Assembly: GCF_963422335.1 (NCBI RefSeq)
Contig: NZ_OY729424.1
Span: 806,001 to 870,000 of the forward strand
DNA length: 64,000 nucleotides
Direction: 5' to 3'
DNA from: an uncultured Roseateles sp.
Lineage (GTDB): Bacteria > Pseudomonadota > Gammaproteobacteria > Burkholderiales > Burkholderiaceae_C
Shown: in pieces, positions 34,452 to 43,888 of the stretch
How positions within the stretch are numbered: position 1 is the stretch's first letter
Layout of the letters: every line of letters begins with the position of its first letter
Made by a program: the position numbers and the translations under genes
Notes under the pieces: generated by a model
What the model saw: the letters and a program-made list of their open reading frames with translations, nothing else
Told to the model about the DNA's origin: nothing
Databases searched by the model: none

Positions 34452-35839
34452 GATTGCACCTCGCCTGTGCTCATCATGATGGGCTTGACCGGCGCCTGGC
34501 CGCGGATGCGGCCCACAGCCTCGATCGGGATACGCGCCTCGGCGGCAATCACCTCGGCCGCCGCATGGCCGCAGAAGCGTCCCTGGCAGCGGCCCATGCC
34601 GACACGGCTGAAGGCCTTGGCGCGGTTCACCTCCTGGCTGCCCAGCTCGCGCACGCAGCGCCGCAGCTCGCCGACGCTGACGGCCTCGCAGCGGCAGACC
34701 ACGGCCTCGTCGGGCAGCGCAGCGGCCTGCCGGTGCGGCCAGGGAAAGGCCAGCACCAGGCCCTGGCGGAAGCGGTCCATCGTGGCCAGCGTGGCGCGCA
34801 GCGCGCCCTGTTCGGCCTGGTGGCGGGCGCTGCCCTGCTGAAGATCGTGCAGCGCCGCCAGTGCGGCCAGCCGGCCGGCGGCCTCGGCGCCATCAGCCCC
34901 GAGGATGCGCACGCCGTCACCGGCCAGATAGACGCCAGCTGTGCTGCTGCGGCCGTCGGGATCGATGCGTGGCAGCCACTGCCGACTCAAGGGCTCGAAC
35001 ACGAACTCGCAGCGCGCCAGATCGGCCAGCTGCGACTCGGCGCGCAGATGCCAGCCCAGCCCCACGGCATCGGCGGTGAACTGCCGCGTGCGCCCCTGGG
35101 CGTCACGGACGCTCACGCCGGTCACGCCTTGCTCGGGCGTGCTCTCGATACGTACCGGGGTGATGCCCTTCAGCAAGGTGACGCCGGCGCGCTTCAGCAT
35201 CGCCTGCAGCTGCAGCCCGCGCCACAGCAGCTGCGGGCGGCTGAGCAGGCCGCGCAGGGCGGCCAACGGCGGGATGGCAGGCGAGGTGTCCAGCACTGCC
35301 TCGACCCTGGCCCCGGCCTTCACATACTGCGAGGCCACCAGATAAAGCAGCGGCCCGCTGCCCATGAAGACGACGCGCGAGCCGATCGCGCAGGCCTGCG
35401 CCTTCAGCGCGATCTGCGAGGCGCCGAGGCTGTAGCAGCCGGCCTGGTTCCAGCCAGTCACCGGCATCAGCCGGTCGGTGGCGCCGGAGCAGACGATCAG
35501 CGCGTCGAAGGCTATGTCGTGCGTCTCGCCGCTGGCCGGGTGCACGGTGTGCAGTTGCTGGGCGGAAACGTTCCAGGCCAGCGTGTCGCCGCGGTAGTCG
35601 ATCTGCCCGAGCAGCGCATCGAAGTCGCTGTGCAGCGCCTGCGCCTTGGCCGCCTCGCTGCCGTACAGCGTCGCGTAGTCGCGCTTGAAGCCCTCGGGCT
35701 GGCGGCGGTAGATCTGGCCCCCCGCGCGGTTGCCCTCGTCGACGACGATGGGCCGCACACCGGCCTCGACCAGGGCCTGCGCCGCCCGCACACCCGCCGG
35801 GCCGGTGCCGACGACGACCACGCGCGGGCCGCCGCTCAC
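34448..35839 (-). CDS. FAD/NAD-binding oxidoreductase, HcnB/OoxA-like subunit
   Basis: A 463-residue flavoprotein with VVVVGTGPAGVRAAQALVEA at the N-terminus and an internal second dinucleotide motif (SRVVFMGSGPLLYLVASQYV). The C-terminal BFD-like [2Fe-2S] domain carries VVCRCEAVS and GRCQGRFCGHAAAEV. It matches the A/B subunits of opine oxidases and hydrogen cyanide synthase. Both ends overlap neighbours (GTGA and ATGA), so the three subunits are made together. Confidence 0.88.
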   Translation of the reverse strand: MSGGPRVVVVGTGPAGVRAAQALVEAGVRPIVVDEGNRAGGQIYRRQPEGFKRDYATLYGSEAAKAQALHSDFDALLGQIDYRGDTLAWNVSAQQLHTVHPASGETHDIAFDALIVCSGATDRLMPVTGWNQAGCYSLGASQIALKAQACAIGSRVVFMGSGPLLYLVASQYVKAGARVEAVLDTSPAIPPLAALRGLLSRPQLLWRGLQLQAMLKRAGVTLLKGITPVRIESTPEQGVTGVSVRDAQGRTRQFTADAVGLGWHLRAESQLADLARCEFVFEPLSRQWLPRIDPDGRSSTAGVYLAGDGVRILGADGAEAAGRLAALAALHDLQQGSARHQAEQGALRATLATMDRFRQGLVLAFPWPHRQAAALPDEAVVCRCEAVSVGELRRCVRELGSQEVNRAKAFSRVGMGRCQGRFCGHAAAEVIAAEARIPIEAVGRIRGQAPVKPIMMSTGEVQS

Positions 35840-36198
35840 AGCGCGCGCTCCTGCACGATTCTCAAATCAGGCGTCACCGGCCAGTGGCCGGGCGGCGGCG
35901 TGGTGCGCACGGCCATGCCCTCCATCACCGGCGTCGAGCAGGCGCGCAGGCGCTGGCCAGCCTCGGTCCAGATCCAGCAGTCCTGGCAGGCCCCCATCAG
36001 ACAGAAGCCCGCCCGCGCGCCGTCGCCGAACTCCGATTGGCGCAGGCTGCGCTGGTGGCTCAGCACGGCCACCAGCAGGGAGTCGCCCTGCATCGCGGTG
36101 ACGGGCTGTCCGTCTATGCTCAGGCGCACGGCCGGGCGGCCGGTTTCGGCCAGGCGCACAAAACGCGCACCGGGCGCTGCAGGAGTGGAGGCTGTCAT
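35836..36198 (-). CDS. [2Fe-2S] subunit, HcnA/OoxX-like
   Basis: A 120-residue ferredoxin-like subunit. Cluster cysteines lie in FCLMGACQDCWIW with another in RACSTPV; the family pattern also expects an early Cys that here reads AGFC. It transfers electrons between the flavin subunits encoded downstream. First gene of the three-subunit operon, 24 bp after an Lrp-type regulator on the same strand. Confidence 0.88.
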   Translation of the reverse strand: MTASTPAAPGARFVRLAETGRPAVRLSIDGQPVTAMQGDSLLVAVLSHQRSLRQSEFGDGARAGFCLMGACQDCWIWTEAGQRLRACSTPVMEGMAVRTTPPPGHWPVTPDLRIVQERAL

Positions 36199-36222
36199 GC
36201 GGGTCAGAAGAAAAAATGGAGA

Positions 36223-36717
36223 TCAGAGCGTCGGCGGGAACAGCCGCTCGATCGGGTAGTGGTTCTTGATGAAGGGCGACTTGATAACGATGAAGCTGAA
36301 GTACTTCTCGATGCCGATATTGCGTTCCAGCAGGTCTTCGACGATGGACTGGTAGTGGTTGACGCCGCGGGTCGTGAACTTCAAGAGGTAGTCGTAGCCG
36401 CCGCTGACCAGATGGCATTCGATGATCTCGTCGATCTCGCGTATCGCCGCCTCGAAGCGCACGAAGTCTTCGCGATGGTGGTCGGACAGTGTGACCTCGG
36501 TGAACACGGTCAGCGTGTCGCCCAGCTTCTCCAGCCGCAGCTGCGCGCCGTAACCGGCGATATAGCCGGCCTGCTCCAGCCGCTTCACGCGTATCAGGCA
36601 GGGGCTGGGCGACAGGCCCACCGCGTCGGCCAGATCGACATTGGTGATGCGGCCATTTTTCTGCAGCTGGCTGAGGATGCGCAGGTCGAGACGATCAAGC
36701 TTGAGGGGGCCTACCAC
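36223..36717 (-). CDS. Lrp/AsnC family regulator
   Basis: A 164-residue amino-acid-responsive regulator. The winged helix is at about residues 6-65 (LDRLDLRILSQLQKNGRITN; VGLSPSPCLIRVKRLEQAG). The RAM/AsnC ligand domain follows (VSGGYDYLLKFTTRGVNHYQ). It starts at a GTG, 56 bp after the aminotransferase stop. It sits between the aminotransferase and the oxidase genes on one strand, so it likely controls both and senses their substrate. Confidence 0.9.
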   Translation of the reverse strand: MVGPLKLDRLDLRILSQLQKNGRITNVDLADAVGLSPSPCLIRVKRLEQAGYIAGYGAQLRLEKLGDTLTVFTEVTLSDHHREDFVRFEAAIREIDEIIECHLVSGGYDYLLKFTTRGVNHYQSIVEDLLERNIGIEKYFSFIVIKSPFIKNHYPIERLFPPTL

Positions 36718-36773
36718 GGTGCGTCACTCGCTTGTAGTTCAGAGGATTTGATTCTGCGCCGTGAACGCTGCTG

Positions 36774-38180
36774 TTATTTCATCGCGGCACGCACATCAGG
36801 CGCGGCCAGCACTTCGTCCAAGGTCTTCTTCAGCCGCGTGCCCATGATGGCGAACTCGTCCTCGGTGAAGCACAGCGCCGGCGCGAAGCCGAGGATGTGG
36901 TCGCCGAACGAGCGGAACACTAGGCCGTTGCGGTAGCCTGCGTCGAAGATGCGGTCCGACAGGCCCAGGGCAGTGTCGAAGCCGCGCTTGCTGGCCTTGT
37001 CGCTGACCAGCTCCAGCGCACCGAGCAGGCCGCGGTGGCGCGAGTCGCCCACCAGCGGATGATCGCGCAGACCATCGAGCACGGCGGCGAAATGCGGGGC
37101 CACTTTTTGCCCGTTGGCGAGCAGCCCACCCTCGTCGTACAGCCGCAGCACCTCCAGCGCCACCGCCGCACTGACCGGATGGGCCGAGTAGGTCGCGCCA
37201 TGGCCTATGGCCGCGCCGGCCGGCGCGCCGTCGGCAATGCCGGCGTACACCGCCTCGGACATCAGCATCGCCCCCATCGGTGCATAGCCCGAGGTCAGCC
37301 CCTTGGCCAAGGTCATCAGGTCGGGCTGCACGCCCTCGGCGTCGCAGGCAAACATAGGCCCGGTGCGGCCGAAGCCGGTGATGACCTCGTCGACGACGAA
37401 CAGGATGTCCAGCTCGCGGGCGGCCAGGCTCATCGCCTTCAGCCAGCCCCTGGGCGGCACGATCACGCCGCCCGAGCCCTGGATCGGCTCGCAGAAGAAG
37501 GCCGCCACCTTGTCGCTGCCGCCCAGCTGGGCCACCTTGGCGCGCAGCGCTGCCACCGAGGCGGCGATCTGGGCGGCGTCGTCGAGGCCCGTGCGGTAGC
37601 TGTAGGGCGAGGCGATGTAGTGCTGCGTGGCCAGCGGCATGTCGAAGCCGCGGTGGAAGGCCGGCAGTGCCGTCAGCCCCGAGCCGGTGGACGAGGAGCC
37701 GTGATAGCCCCGCTCCAGCGAGATGAAGTGCTTTTTGCTCGGCCGGCCGGTGTTGTTGTAAAACTGTGTGATCAGGCGTATCGCCGCGTCAATCGCCTCC
37801 GAGCCACCCAGGGTCAGATAGACCCGGGTCAGCGAGGCCGGCGTGATCTCCACCAGCTTGGCCGCCAGCCGGATTGCCGGCTCGCTGCCGAAGTGGAAGT
37901 AGCCGGTGGCGTAGGGCAGCTTGCGCATCTGCTCGACAGCCGCCTGCACCACGCTCTCCTGCCCGTAGCCGACATTGACGCACCACAGGCCGGCAAAGGC
38001 GTCGAGCAGCTGGTGGCCGCTGGCGTCGGTCAGCCAGGAACCCTGGCCCGACTCCAGCACCGTGACGCCACGCTGCTCGTGCTTGCGCCAGGGTGCAACC
38101 GGGTGTATCAGATGCTGGCGATCGAGCGAGACCAGGGCGTCGAGATGGGGGTGTGCTGGGGACTGCATGGGCCGACTCAT
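36774..38180 (-). CDS. Class III PLP-dependent aminotransferase
   Basis: A 468-residue omega-type transaminase. The cofactor motifs are FVVDEVITGFGRTG and the PLP lysine in LAKGLTSGYAPMGAM; GGSEAIDAAIRL binds the phosphate. Such enzymes move amino groups from beta-alanine, taurine, GABA, putrescine or omega-amino acids to pyruvate or ketoglutarate. Start at 38180, or 38168. The following Lrp and oxidase genes suggest a joint route for an amino compound. Confidence 0.9.
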   Translation of the reverse strand: MSRPMQSPAHPHLDALVSLDRQHLIHPVAPWRKHEQRGVTVLESGQGSWLTDASGHQLLDAFAGLWCVNVGYGQESVVQAAVEQMRKLPYATGYFHFGSEPAIRLAAKLVEITPASLTRVYLTLGGSEAIDAAIRLITQFYNNTGRPSKKHFISLERGYHGSSSTGSGLTALPAFHRGFDMPLATQHYIASPYSYRTGLDDAAQIAASVAALRAKVAQLGGSDKVAAFFCEPIQGSGGVIVPPRGWLKAMSLAARELDILFVVDEVITGFGRTGPMFACDAEGVQPDLMTLAKGLTSGYAPMGAMLMSEAVYAGIADGAPAGAAIGHGATYSAHPVSAAVALEVLRLYDEGGLLANGQKVAPHFAAVLDGLRDHPLVGDSRHRGLLGALELVSDKASKRGFDTALGLSDRIFDAGYRNGLVFRSFGDHILGFAPALCFTEDEFAIMGTRLKKTLDEVLAAPDVRAAMK

Positions 38181-38430
38181 TCATCATCGTGAAGACGGCT
38201 CCAGCTTAGGGCGGAGGGCGCAGCGGGTGGTGCTGCAATCGGGGGCTGAACTTGCGCTGCGTCGCTGTTCTTGGGGTGTTCTCGGCAGAAGATTGTGCGG
38301 CGCCCGCGCCCGCTGCAGCGCATATCGGCAACTTCAGCACGGCGGCGACGTGGACACACAACACCGCAGCGCGCAGGCCGCGCCCTGCCCCACACAATGA
38401 ACGGGGCGGAACTCCTCGATTGACCCTGAG

Positions 38431-41400
38431 ATGGAACTGGCAGTAGGCAGGCGACCGTGGTGGACCCGCAGGGCTGTCTGGCTATGGCTCGCCGTGGGGC
38501 TCACCGTCGTGGCGCTTGCCGCCTGGCTGGCCGTGAACGAGGCGCAGACCTCCCGCCTGCAGGCGCGCCAGCTGAGTGCCCTGGTGCGCGACCTGCACTA
38601 CGAGCTGAAGCCGGGCCCCAGCGATGCGATCCGCTTCCCCGGCGTTGGCCCCTCCGACAAGCGCCTGGGCTATCACCAGCTGCCCGAGTTTGCGAAGCGG
38701 CTGCAGACCCAGGGCTTCAGCATCTCCGCCCAGGCGCGCATGTCGCCCGCGATGATCGAACTGATCGACGACGGCTGGTTCGCGACCTACCGCGAGAAGG
38801 CACAGGCGGGCCTTGAGTTGCGCGACTGCCGCGGCGAGGCGCTGGCCTCGGTGCGGCACCCGGAGCGGATCTTCGAGCGCTTCGCCTCGGTGCCCGCCCT
38901 GCTGGTCGATGCGCTGCTCTTCATCGAGAACCGCGAGCTGCTCGACCCGCGTTATGCCCTGCGCAACCCGGCCATCGAATGGAGCCGTTTCGGCAAGGCG
39001 GTGGCCGATCAGGCGCTGCGCCGCTTCGACGAAACCCATGCCGCTGGCGGCGGCAGCACGCTGGCCACGCAGATCGAGAAATACCGTCACTCGCCCGAGG
39101 GCCGCACCGACACGGCCCGGGAGAAGCTGCGCCAGATCGGCTCGGCCTCGCTGCGCGCCTATCTCGATGGCGAGAACACGCTGCCGCGGCGCCAGCAGAT
39201 CGTCATCGACTACCTGAACACGGTGCCGCTGTCGGCCCGGGCCGGCTTCGGCGAGGTCAATGGCATCGGCGACGGCCTGTGGGCCTGGTACGGCCGCGAC
39301 CTGACCGAGGTCGGCCGCCTGCTGTCCGCGCCGGTGGTGGACGGCCCGCTGCTGGCGCAACAGGGGCTGGCCTTCAAGCAGGCGCTGTCGCTGATGGTGG
39401 CGCAGCGCCGGCCTTCCTACTATCTCGCCGAGGGCGAGCCGGCGCTGCGCCTGCTGACCGACAGCTATCTGCGCGCGATGGCCGAGGCCGGCCTCATCAC
39501 GCCCGCTCTACGTGACGCCGCGCTGCTGCAGGCCCTGAAGCTGCAGACGCAGTTCGCCGTCAGCGGGCCGGCCTCGTTCACCGAGCGCAAGGCGGCGAAT
39601 GCGGTGCGCGGCAAGCTGCAATCGCTGCTCGGCCTGAGCCGCGCCTACGACCTCGACCGCCTCGATCTCCGGGTGGACAGCCCGCTGGACGGCCAGCTGC
39701 AGCGCGCCGCCACGGCTCTGCTGCGCGGCCTGGCCGACCCTCAGGCGGCGCGCGCCGCCGGCCTCTACGGCTTTCGGCTGCTCAACGAGGGCGACGACAC
39801 GAGCAAGATCATGTTCAGCTTCACGCTGTTCGAGCGCGGCACGAACAGCAATCTGCTGCGCGTGCAGACCGACAGCTTAGCCCAGCCCTTCGACATCAAC
39901 GACGGTGCGCGCCTGGACCTTGGCTCCACCGCCAAGCTGCGCACCTTGATCACCTATCTGGAGCTTGTGGCCGAGCTGCATCAGCGCTGGCAGGGGCTGC
40001 CCCCCGAGCAGCTCGCCGCGGTAGAGGTCGGCGACCGGGACCCGCTCGGCCGCTGGGCCCGCGAGCATCTCGCCCAGGCCGAGGACAAAAGCCTGGCGGC
40101 GATGCTGGCCGCGGCGATGGAGCGCAGCTACTCCGCCAGCCCGGCCGAGGGCTTCTTCACCGGCGGCGGCCTGCACCACTTCGAGAACTTCGAGCCCGAG
40201 GACAACGGCCGCACGATGACCGTGCGGGAGGCACTGACGCGCTCGGTCAACCTGGTGTTCATCCGCCTGATGCGCGATGTGGTGCACCACGTGATGGCGC
40301 GCAGCGCCGGCGAGAGCGCCGCCCTGATGGCCCAGTCGTCGGGCCCGGAGCGCCAGGCCTATCTGGCCCGCTTTGCCGACAAGGAAGGGCGCGAGTTCCT
40401 GGCCCGCTTCCATCGCAAATACGCCGGCAAGACCGCCCCGGAGGCCGAGGAGCTGCTGCTGCGCAGCCTGCGCCGGACGCCAACGCGCCTGGCAGCCGCC
40501 TTCTACGGCCTCGAACCCGAGGCCAGCGCAGCCGATCTGGGCGCATTCATCGAGCGCCACCTGCCCAACGCCGATCTGCCCGAGGCCGCGCTGCAGGCGC
40601 TGCGCGACAAATACGGCCCCGACCGCTGGTCGCTGGCCGACCGAGGCTACCTGGCCGGCCTGCACCCGCTGGAGCTGTGGGTTGTGGCCCATCTGCGCAC
40701 GAACCCGAAGGCCACGCTGCGCGAGACGGTGGCGGCCAGCGCCGGGCAGCGGCAGGAGGTCTATCAGTGGCTGTTCAAGACCCGCCACAAGGGCGCGCAG
40801 GACGCACGCATACGCAATCTGCTGGAGCTGGACGCCTTCGCCGAGATCCACCAGGCCTGGCGCCGCCTGGGCTATCCGTTCGAGGCGCTGACCCCCTCCT
40901 ACGCCAGCGCCCTGGGCGCCTCGGGTGATCGCCCCGCGGCGCTGGCCGAGCTGATGGGCATCATCGTCAACCGCGGCCTGCGCCTGCCGGTGACGCGGGC
41001 CAGCTCGCTGCAGTTCGCCAGGGGCACGCCCTACGAAACGCAGTTCGAGGCACGCCCGCCCAAGGTAGAACAAGTGCTCCAGCCCGAGATTGCCGACGTA
41101 GTGCGGCGCGCACTGATAGGCGTCGTCGACGGCGGCACGGCCAAGCGGCTCAAGGGCACGCTGGTGCGCCGCGACGGCAGCGTGGTCGAGATCGGCGGCA
41201 AGACCGGCACCGGCGACCACCGCTTCGACACCTACGGCCCCGGCGGCAAACTCGTGTCATCACGCGTCGTCAACCGTTCGGCCACCCTGGTGTTCCTGAT
41301 CGGCGACCGCTATTTCGGCACCATGATGGCCTATGTGCACGAGCCCTATGCGGCCCACTACAAGTTCACCAGCGCCATGCCCTCACAGCTGTTGAAAGTG

Positions 41401-41460
41401 CTGACACCGGTGTTGCTGCCACTGGTGGATGGGGGCGGTTGCGGTGAGGCGGCCCGGTAG
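38431..41460 (+). CDS. Divergent class A penicillin-binding protein
   Basis: A 1009-residue bifunctional cell-wall enzyme anchored by one N-terminal membrane helix (residues 17-37). The glycosyltransferase (GT51) region has the likely catalytic Glu166 in IENREL, instead of the usual ED..F..H form, and GGGSTLATQIEKYRH at about 208-222. The transpeptidase has Ser499-Thr-Ala-Lys502 (SxxK), Ser605-Val-Asn607 (SxN) and Lys924-Thr-Gly926 (KTG). The 317 residues between SxN and KTG greatly exceed the roughly 185 of PBP1a. The helix-rich insert has no family I recognise. Monocistronic. Confidence 0.85.
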   Translation: MELAVGRRPWWTRRAVWLWLAVGLTVVALAAWLAVNEAQTSRLQARQLSALVRDLHYELKPGPSDAIRFPGVGPSDKRLGYHQLPEFAKRLQTQGFSISAQARMSPAMIELIDDGWFATYREKAQAGLELRDCRGEALASVRHPERIFERFASVPALLVDALLFIENRELLDPRYALRNPAIEWSRFGKAVADQALRRFDETHAAGGGSTLATQIEKYRHSPEGRTDTAREKLRQIGSASLRAYLDGENTLPRRQQIVIDYLNTVPLSARAGFGEVNGIGDGLWAWYGRDLTEVGRLLSAPVVDGPLLAQQGLAFKQALSLMVAQRRPSYYLAEGEPALRLLTDSYLRAMAEAGLITPALRDAALLQALKLQTQFAVSGPASFTERKAANAVRGKLQSLLGLSRAYDLDRLDLRVDSPLDGQLQRAATALLRGLADPQAARAAGLYGFRLLNEGDDTSKIMFSFTLFERGTNSNLLRVQTDSLAQPFDINDGARLDLGSTAKLRTLITYLELVAELHQRWQGLPPEQLAAVEVGDRDPLGRWAREHLAQAEDKSLAAMLAAAMERSYSASPAEGFFTGGGLHHFENFEPEDNGRTMTVREALTRSVNLVFIRLMRDVVHHVMARSAGESAALMAQSSGPERQAYLARFADKEGREFLARFHRKYAGKTAPEAEELLLRSLRRTPTRLAAAFYGLEPEASAADLGAFIERHLPNADLPEAALQALRDKYGPDRWSLADRGYLAGLHPLELWVVAHLRTNPKATLRETVAASAGQRQEVYQWLFKTRHKGAQDARIRNLLELDAFAEIHQAWRRLGYPFEALTPSYASALGASGDRPAALAELMGIIVNRGLRLPVTRASSLQFARGTPYETQFEARPPKVEQVLQPEIADVVRRALIGVVDGGTAKRLKGTLVRRDGSVVEIGGKTGTGDHRFDTYGPGGKLVSSRVVNRSATLVFLIGDRYFGTMMAYVHEPYAAHYKFTSAMPSQLLKVLTPVLLPLVDGGGCGEAAR

Positions 41461-41484
41461 CTCGGTCTGCAGCCGGGGGACCGC

Positions 41485-42636
41485 CTACTCGAGCGTGGCG
41501 TAGCCGGGTCGCACCCGCAGCTTCTTCACCAGCCCCGACGGCTCGAACAGCAGCACCAACTCGGTGGCGGCGCGGGGCGTCTTGTCGGGGCCGGGCCATC
41601 GATAGACCCAGACCTCGTAGCCGCTGTCAAACGGTATGACGATGGTCTTGCGTCCGAGTGCGGCGGCGACCTCGGCTTTGCTGCTCTTGCCGATGGCAAT
41701 CAGGTCCATCGCCGCCTGTGGGCTGAGTGTCTGGCCGGCAGGCATGCGCATCGCTCCGGGGTCGTCCGGCGCCGGCTCGGGCCCGCCGGGGCCGTCGTCC
41801 ACATAGTCGAATTCGATCCGCGTGTCGTCCGGCCAGCTGGGGTCGCCCAGCGGCAGAAAGTAGGTACGGTCGACCAGCACCTCGCAGTCACAATAGGGCA
41901 GGTCGGACTTGAAGTCCGGATCGTCGCCGGCCATCGCGTAGAGCCGGTCTGTCGGCAGCACTTCCCGGCGTGCACCTGCCACCAGCGTGACGCTGAACAG
42001 GGCTCGCTCGGCGAAAAACAGGTATCTCGCTTCTTTGCCCCCGCAATAGCTCTGGCTGTCGGTGAACAGGTCGGCGAGGCGGCCGAGAAGGCTGAGATTG
42101 GACACCAGGCCGGCTTCCAGACCCACCCGGCATTCCAGCCGAAGATCGCCCAGCCGCCGGGTGCCGGGCGCCAGCCCCGGGGTACGGATCTCGGTGCGCC
42201 AGGTCATGGTCAGCCGCTTGCGATTGGGCGAAACAACGGCGTTTTCCTGCAAGGCGCTGGGGTCGCGCTCCAGCGCAAAGGTGTGATCGGGCGCGATGGG
42301 CACGCGGTAGTCGAATGTGGCGCCGATGACCTCGAGGGCGATGGAGTCCATATCCGTGCCCGGCTTGCGCGGCAGCAGCTTGAAGCGCAGCGAGGCCTCG
42401 GGCGCGAGGGCCGCCCGCGCCTTCTCGAAATAGTCCATGCCCTGGACCATCTTCCGATAGGACTTTTCCACCGGCTGGCTCGACGTGCCGGTGACGGTGA
42501 CTTGCGGCAGCGCCTGCCTCGGCGCTTCCTGCGCGAACAGGGGTTGTGCGCACAGGGCGATGCAAGCCGCAACTCCGGCGATTGGCATCGCGCGGCGAAA
42601 TGTGCGAGGCCGAAGAAGGCAGCTTGAAATGCTCAT
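41485..42636 (-). CDS. Exported protein with a C-terminal BamE/SmpA-like segment
   Basis: A 383-residue protein I do not recognise as a named family. An N-terminal signal (AGVAACIALCAQPLFA, then QEAPRQ) exports it. The middle is beta-rich with cysteines (RLECRVG, SYCGGK, PYCDCEV). The last 80 residues (MDLIAIGKSSKAEVAAALG, YEVWVYRWPG, LVLLFEPSGLVKKLRV) resemble the SmpA/OmlA fold of BamE-like proteins. The ATG at 42636 is chosen since it gives a proper signal. It follows another unknown exported protein after 39 bp. Confidence 0.65.
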   Translation of the reverse strand: MSISSCLLRPRTFRRAMPIAGVAACIALCAQPLFAQEAPRQALPQVTVTGTSSQPVEKSYRKMVQGMDYFEKARAALAPEASLRFKLLPRKPGTDMDSIALEVIGATFDYRVPIAPDHTFALERDPSALQENAVVSPNRKRLTMTWRTEIRTPGLAPGTRRLGDLRLECRVGLEAGLVSNLSLLGRLADLFTDSQSYCGGKEARYLFFAERALFSVTLVAGARREVLPTDRLYAMAGDDPDFKSDLPYCDCEVLVDRTYFLPLGDPSWPDDTRIEFDYVDDGPGGPEPAPDDPGAMRMPAGQTLSPQAAMDLIAIGKSSKAEVAAALGRKTIVIPFDSGYEVWVYRWPGPDKTPRAATELVLLFEPSGLVKKLRVRPGYATLE

Positions 42637-42675
42637 GTTTGGACCCTTGGGTTCACGCGCGGCGGGCAAGCCCGC

Positions 42676-43320
42676 TCAGGGCTTGGCCATCACCGCCTTG
42701 CGGTGCAGAAAGGTCAGCACCGGCGAGCGGCTGCCCTGGGTCGGGAAGGCGGTGTTGACCGAGTCGAAGCCATCGGCCAGTGTTTCCTTGTAAAGCTCGT
42801 CCACGGCCTTGACCCATTCGCGGTGGCCGTTCTCGCCGTAGCTGAAGGCCTGGACCGCGCACAGGGTCTGGCGGCAATCCACGGCCATGACATCAAAGTC
42901 ACCGGCCCGGGCATGCCGCGCCAGCGCCTGGCGTATCAGCCGCTCGGCCTCGGTCGCCCAGGCGTCGTCACGCGGCTCCTGCTCGAGCCGCTCATGGCCG
43001 GCGGCGGCGAGCACGGTTTCGTGGATCAGGGCCTGGTGATCGCTGGACAGGGCGAACGTGGAGCGTGCGGGGCTTGCCGCCGTCGGTGCGGGTTTCACCA
43101 TCGCCACGGCCGCTGCAGTGGTCGAAGCGGCCGATGCCGCGCTGGGCGCCTGCGCGGCCGGCACTGGCACGTCCAACCGCGGGCCCGGCACCGGCATGGC
43201 GGCGCTGGCTGGCGCCGTCGCGGGCGGCGTGGGTTGCTCCGGTTCGCCCCCTCCTCGCCAAACGAGCAGGGCCGCAGCGACAGCAAGGCCGCACAACAGG
43301 GCAATCACGGGTACGCGCAT
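42676..43320 (-). CDS. Membrane-anchored protein of unknown function
   Basis: A 214-residue protein with an N-terminal anchor (VPVIALLCGLAVAAALLVW), then a Pro/Ala-rich linker (about residues 25-95) and a compact C-terminal domain. The domain has a Cys pair in VDCRQTLCAVQAF, probably a disulfide in the periplasm. The ATG at 43320 is used; an upstream TTG at 43347 is possible. First of a two-gene leftward operon. I do not recognise its family. Confidence 0.6.
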   Translation of the reverse strand: MRVPVIALLCGLAVAAALLVWRGGGEPEQPTPPATAPASAAMPVPGPRLDVPVPAAQAPSAASAASTTAAAVAMVKPAPTAASPARSTFALSSDHQALIHETVLAAAGHERLEQEPRDDAWATEAERLIRQALARHARAGDFDVMAVDCRQTLCAVQAFSYGENGHREWVKAVDELYKETLADGFDSVNTAFPTQGSRSPVLTFLHRKAVMAKP

Positions 43321-43480
43321 GGCGGCGACGGTTTGAAGCAAGTTCAACAGGCGCCCAGTATGGGCGCTGCTGCAATGGGGCGGGCTGCCGCGGCGCTCGC
43401 AGAATTTTTTGTGCGCCTGAATCCAAACTCCGCCGCCAGCCGCTCTAAGGAAGCATCATCCCCGCTTTCTTGGAGCCCTC

Positions 43481-43888
43481 ATGCTCGATTACTTTCAGGC
43501 CTTCGGCCCACTGATGATTCCCATCCTGGCGCTGTTGATCCCTATCGTGGCCATCGTGGCCCACTATCTGGCCAAGGCCAGCAGCGAACGACAGCGGCAC
43601 GAGACCATCCGCGAGCTGGCGCGGGCCGGCCAGCCCATCCCGCCCGAGCTGCTGACCGAAGTGCAGGACAGCGACTGGCATCGGGCCCGGAGCGATCAGG
43701 CCAATCCCAACCGCATCCTGATCCCCGCCGTGATCAACGTCAGCGTCGGCCTGGGGCTGATGGGCATGTTTGCCGTGATGAGTCCGGGCTCCTGGCTCTG
43801 GTCCATTGGACTGTTGCCACTGTTCCTCGGCCTGGGGCTGACACTGTACTGGGTCGTCGAACGCAAGCAGCACGCCCAGCAGCCGTGA
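43481..43888 (+). CDS. DUF6249-like small membrane protein
   Basis: A 135-residue membrane protein with a hydrophobic segment at about residues 9-29, a charged loop (ASSERQRHETIRELARAGQPI), and two later segments (ILIPAVINVSVGLGLMGMF, WSIGLLPLFLGLGLTLYWVV). It matches the small proteins often encoded just before ECF sigma factors and probably senses or controls them. A TGGAG ribosome site precedes it. Stop and next start overlap (GTGA). Confidence 0.75.
   Translation: MLDYFQAFGPLMIPILALLIPIVAIVAHYLAKASSERQRHETIRELARAGQPIPPELLTEVQDSDWHRARSDQANPNRILIPAVINVSVGLGLMGMFAVMSPGSWLWSIGLLPLFLGLGLTLYWVVERKQHAQQP

Noticed and set aside
33321..36198. Firm naming of the three-gene set as hydrogen cyanide synthase
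   Set aside because: The families of HcnABC, opine oxidase and hydroxyproline dehydrogenase cannot be separated by eye, and the neighbours suggest amino-acid catabolism.
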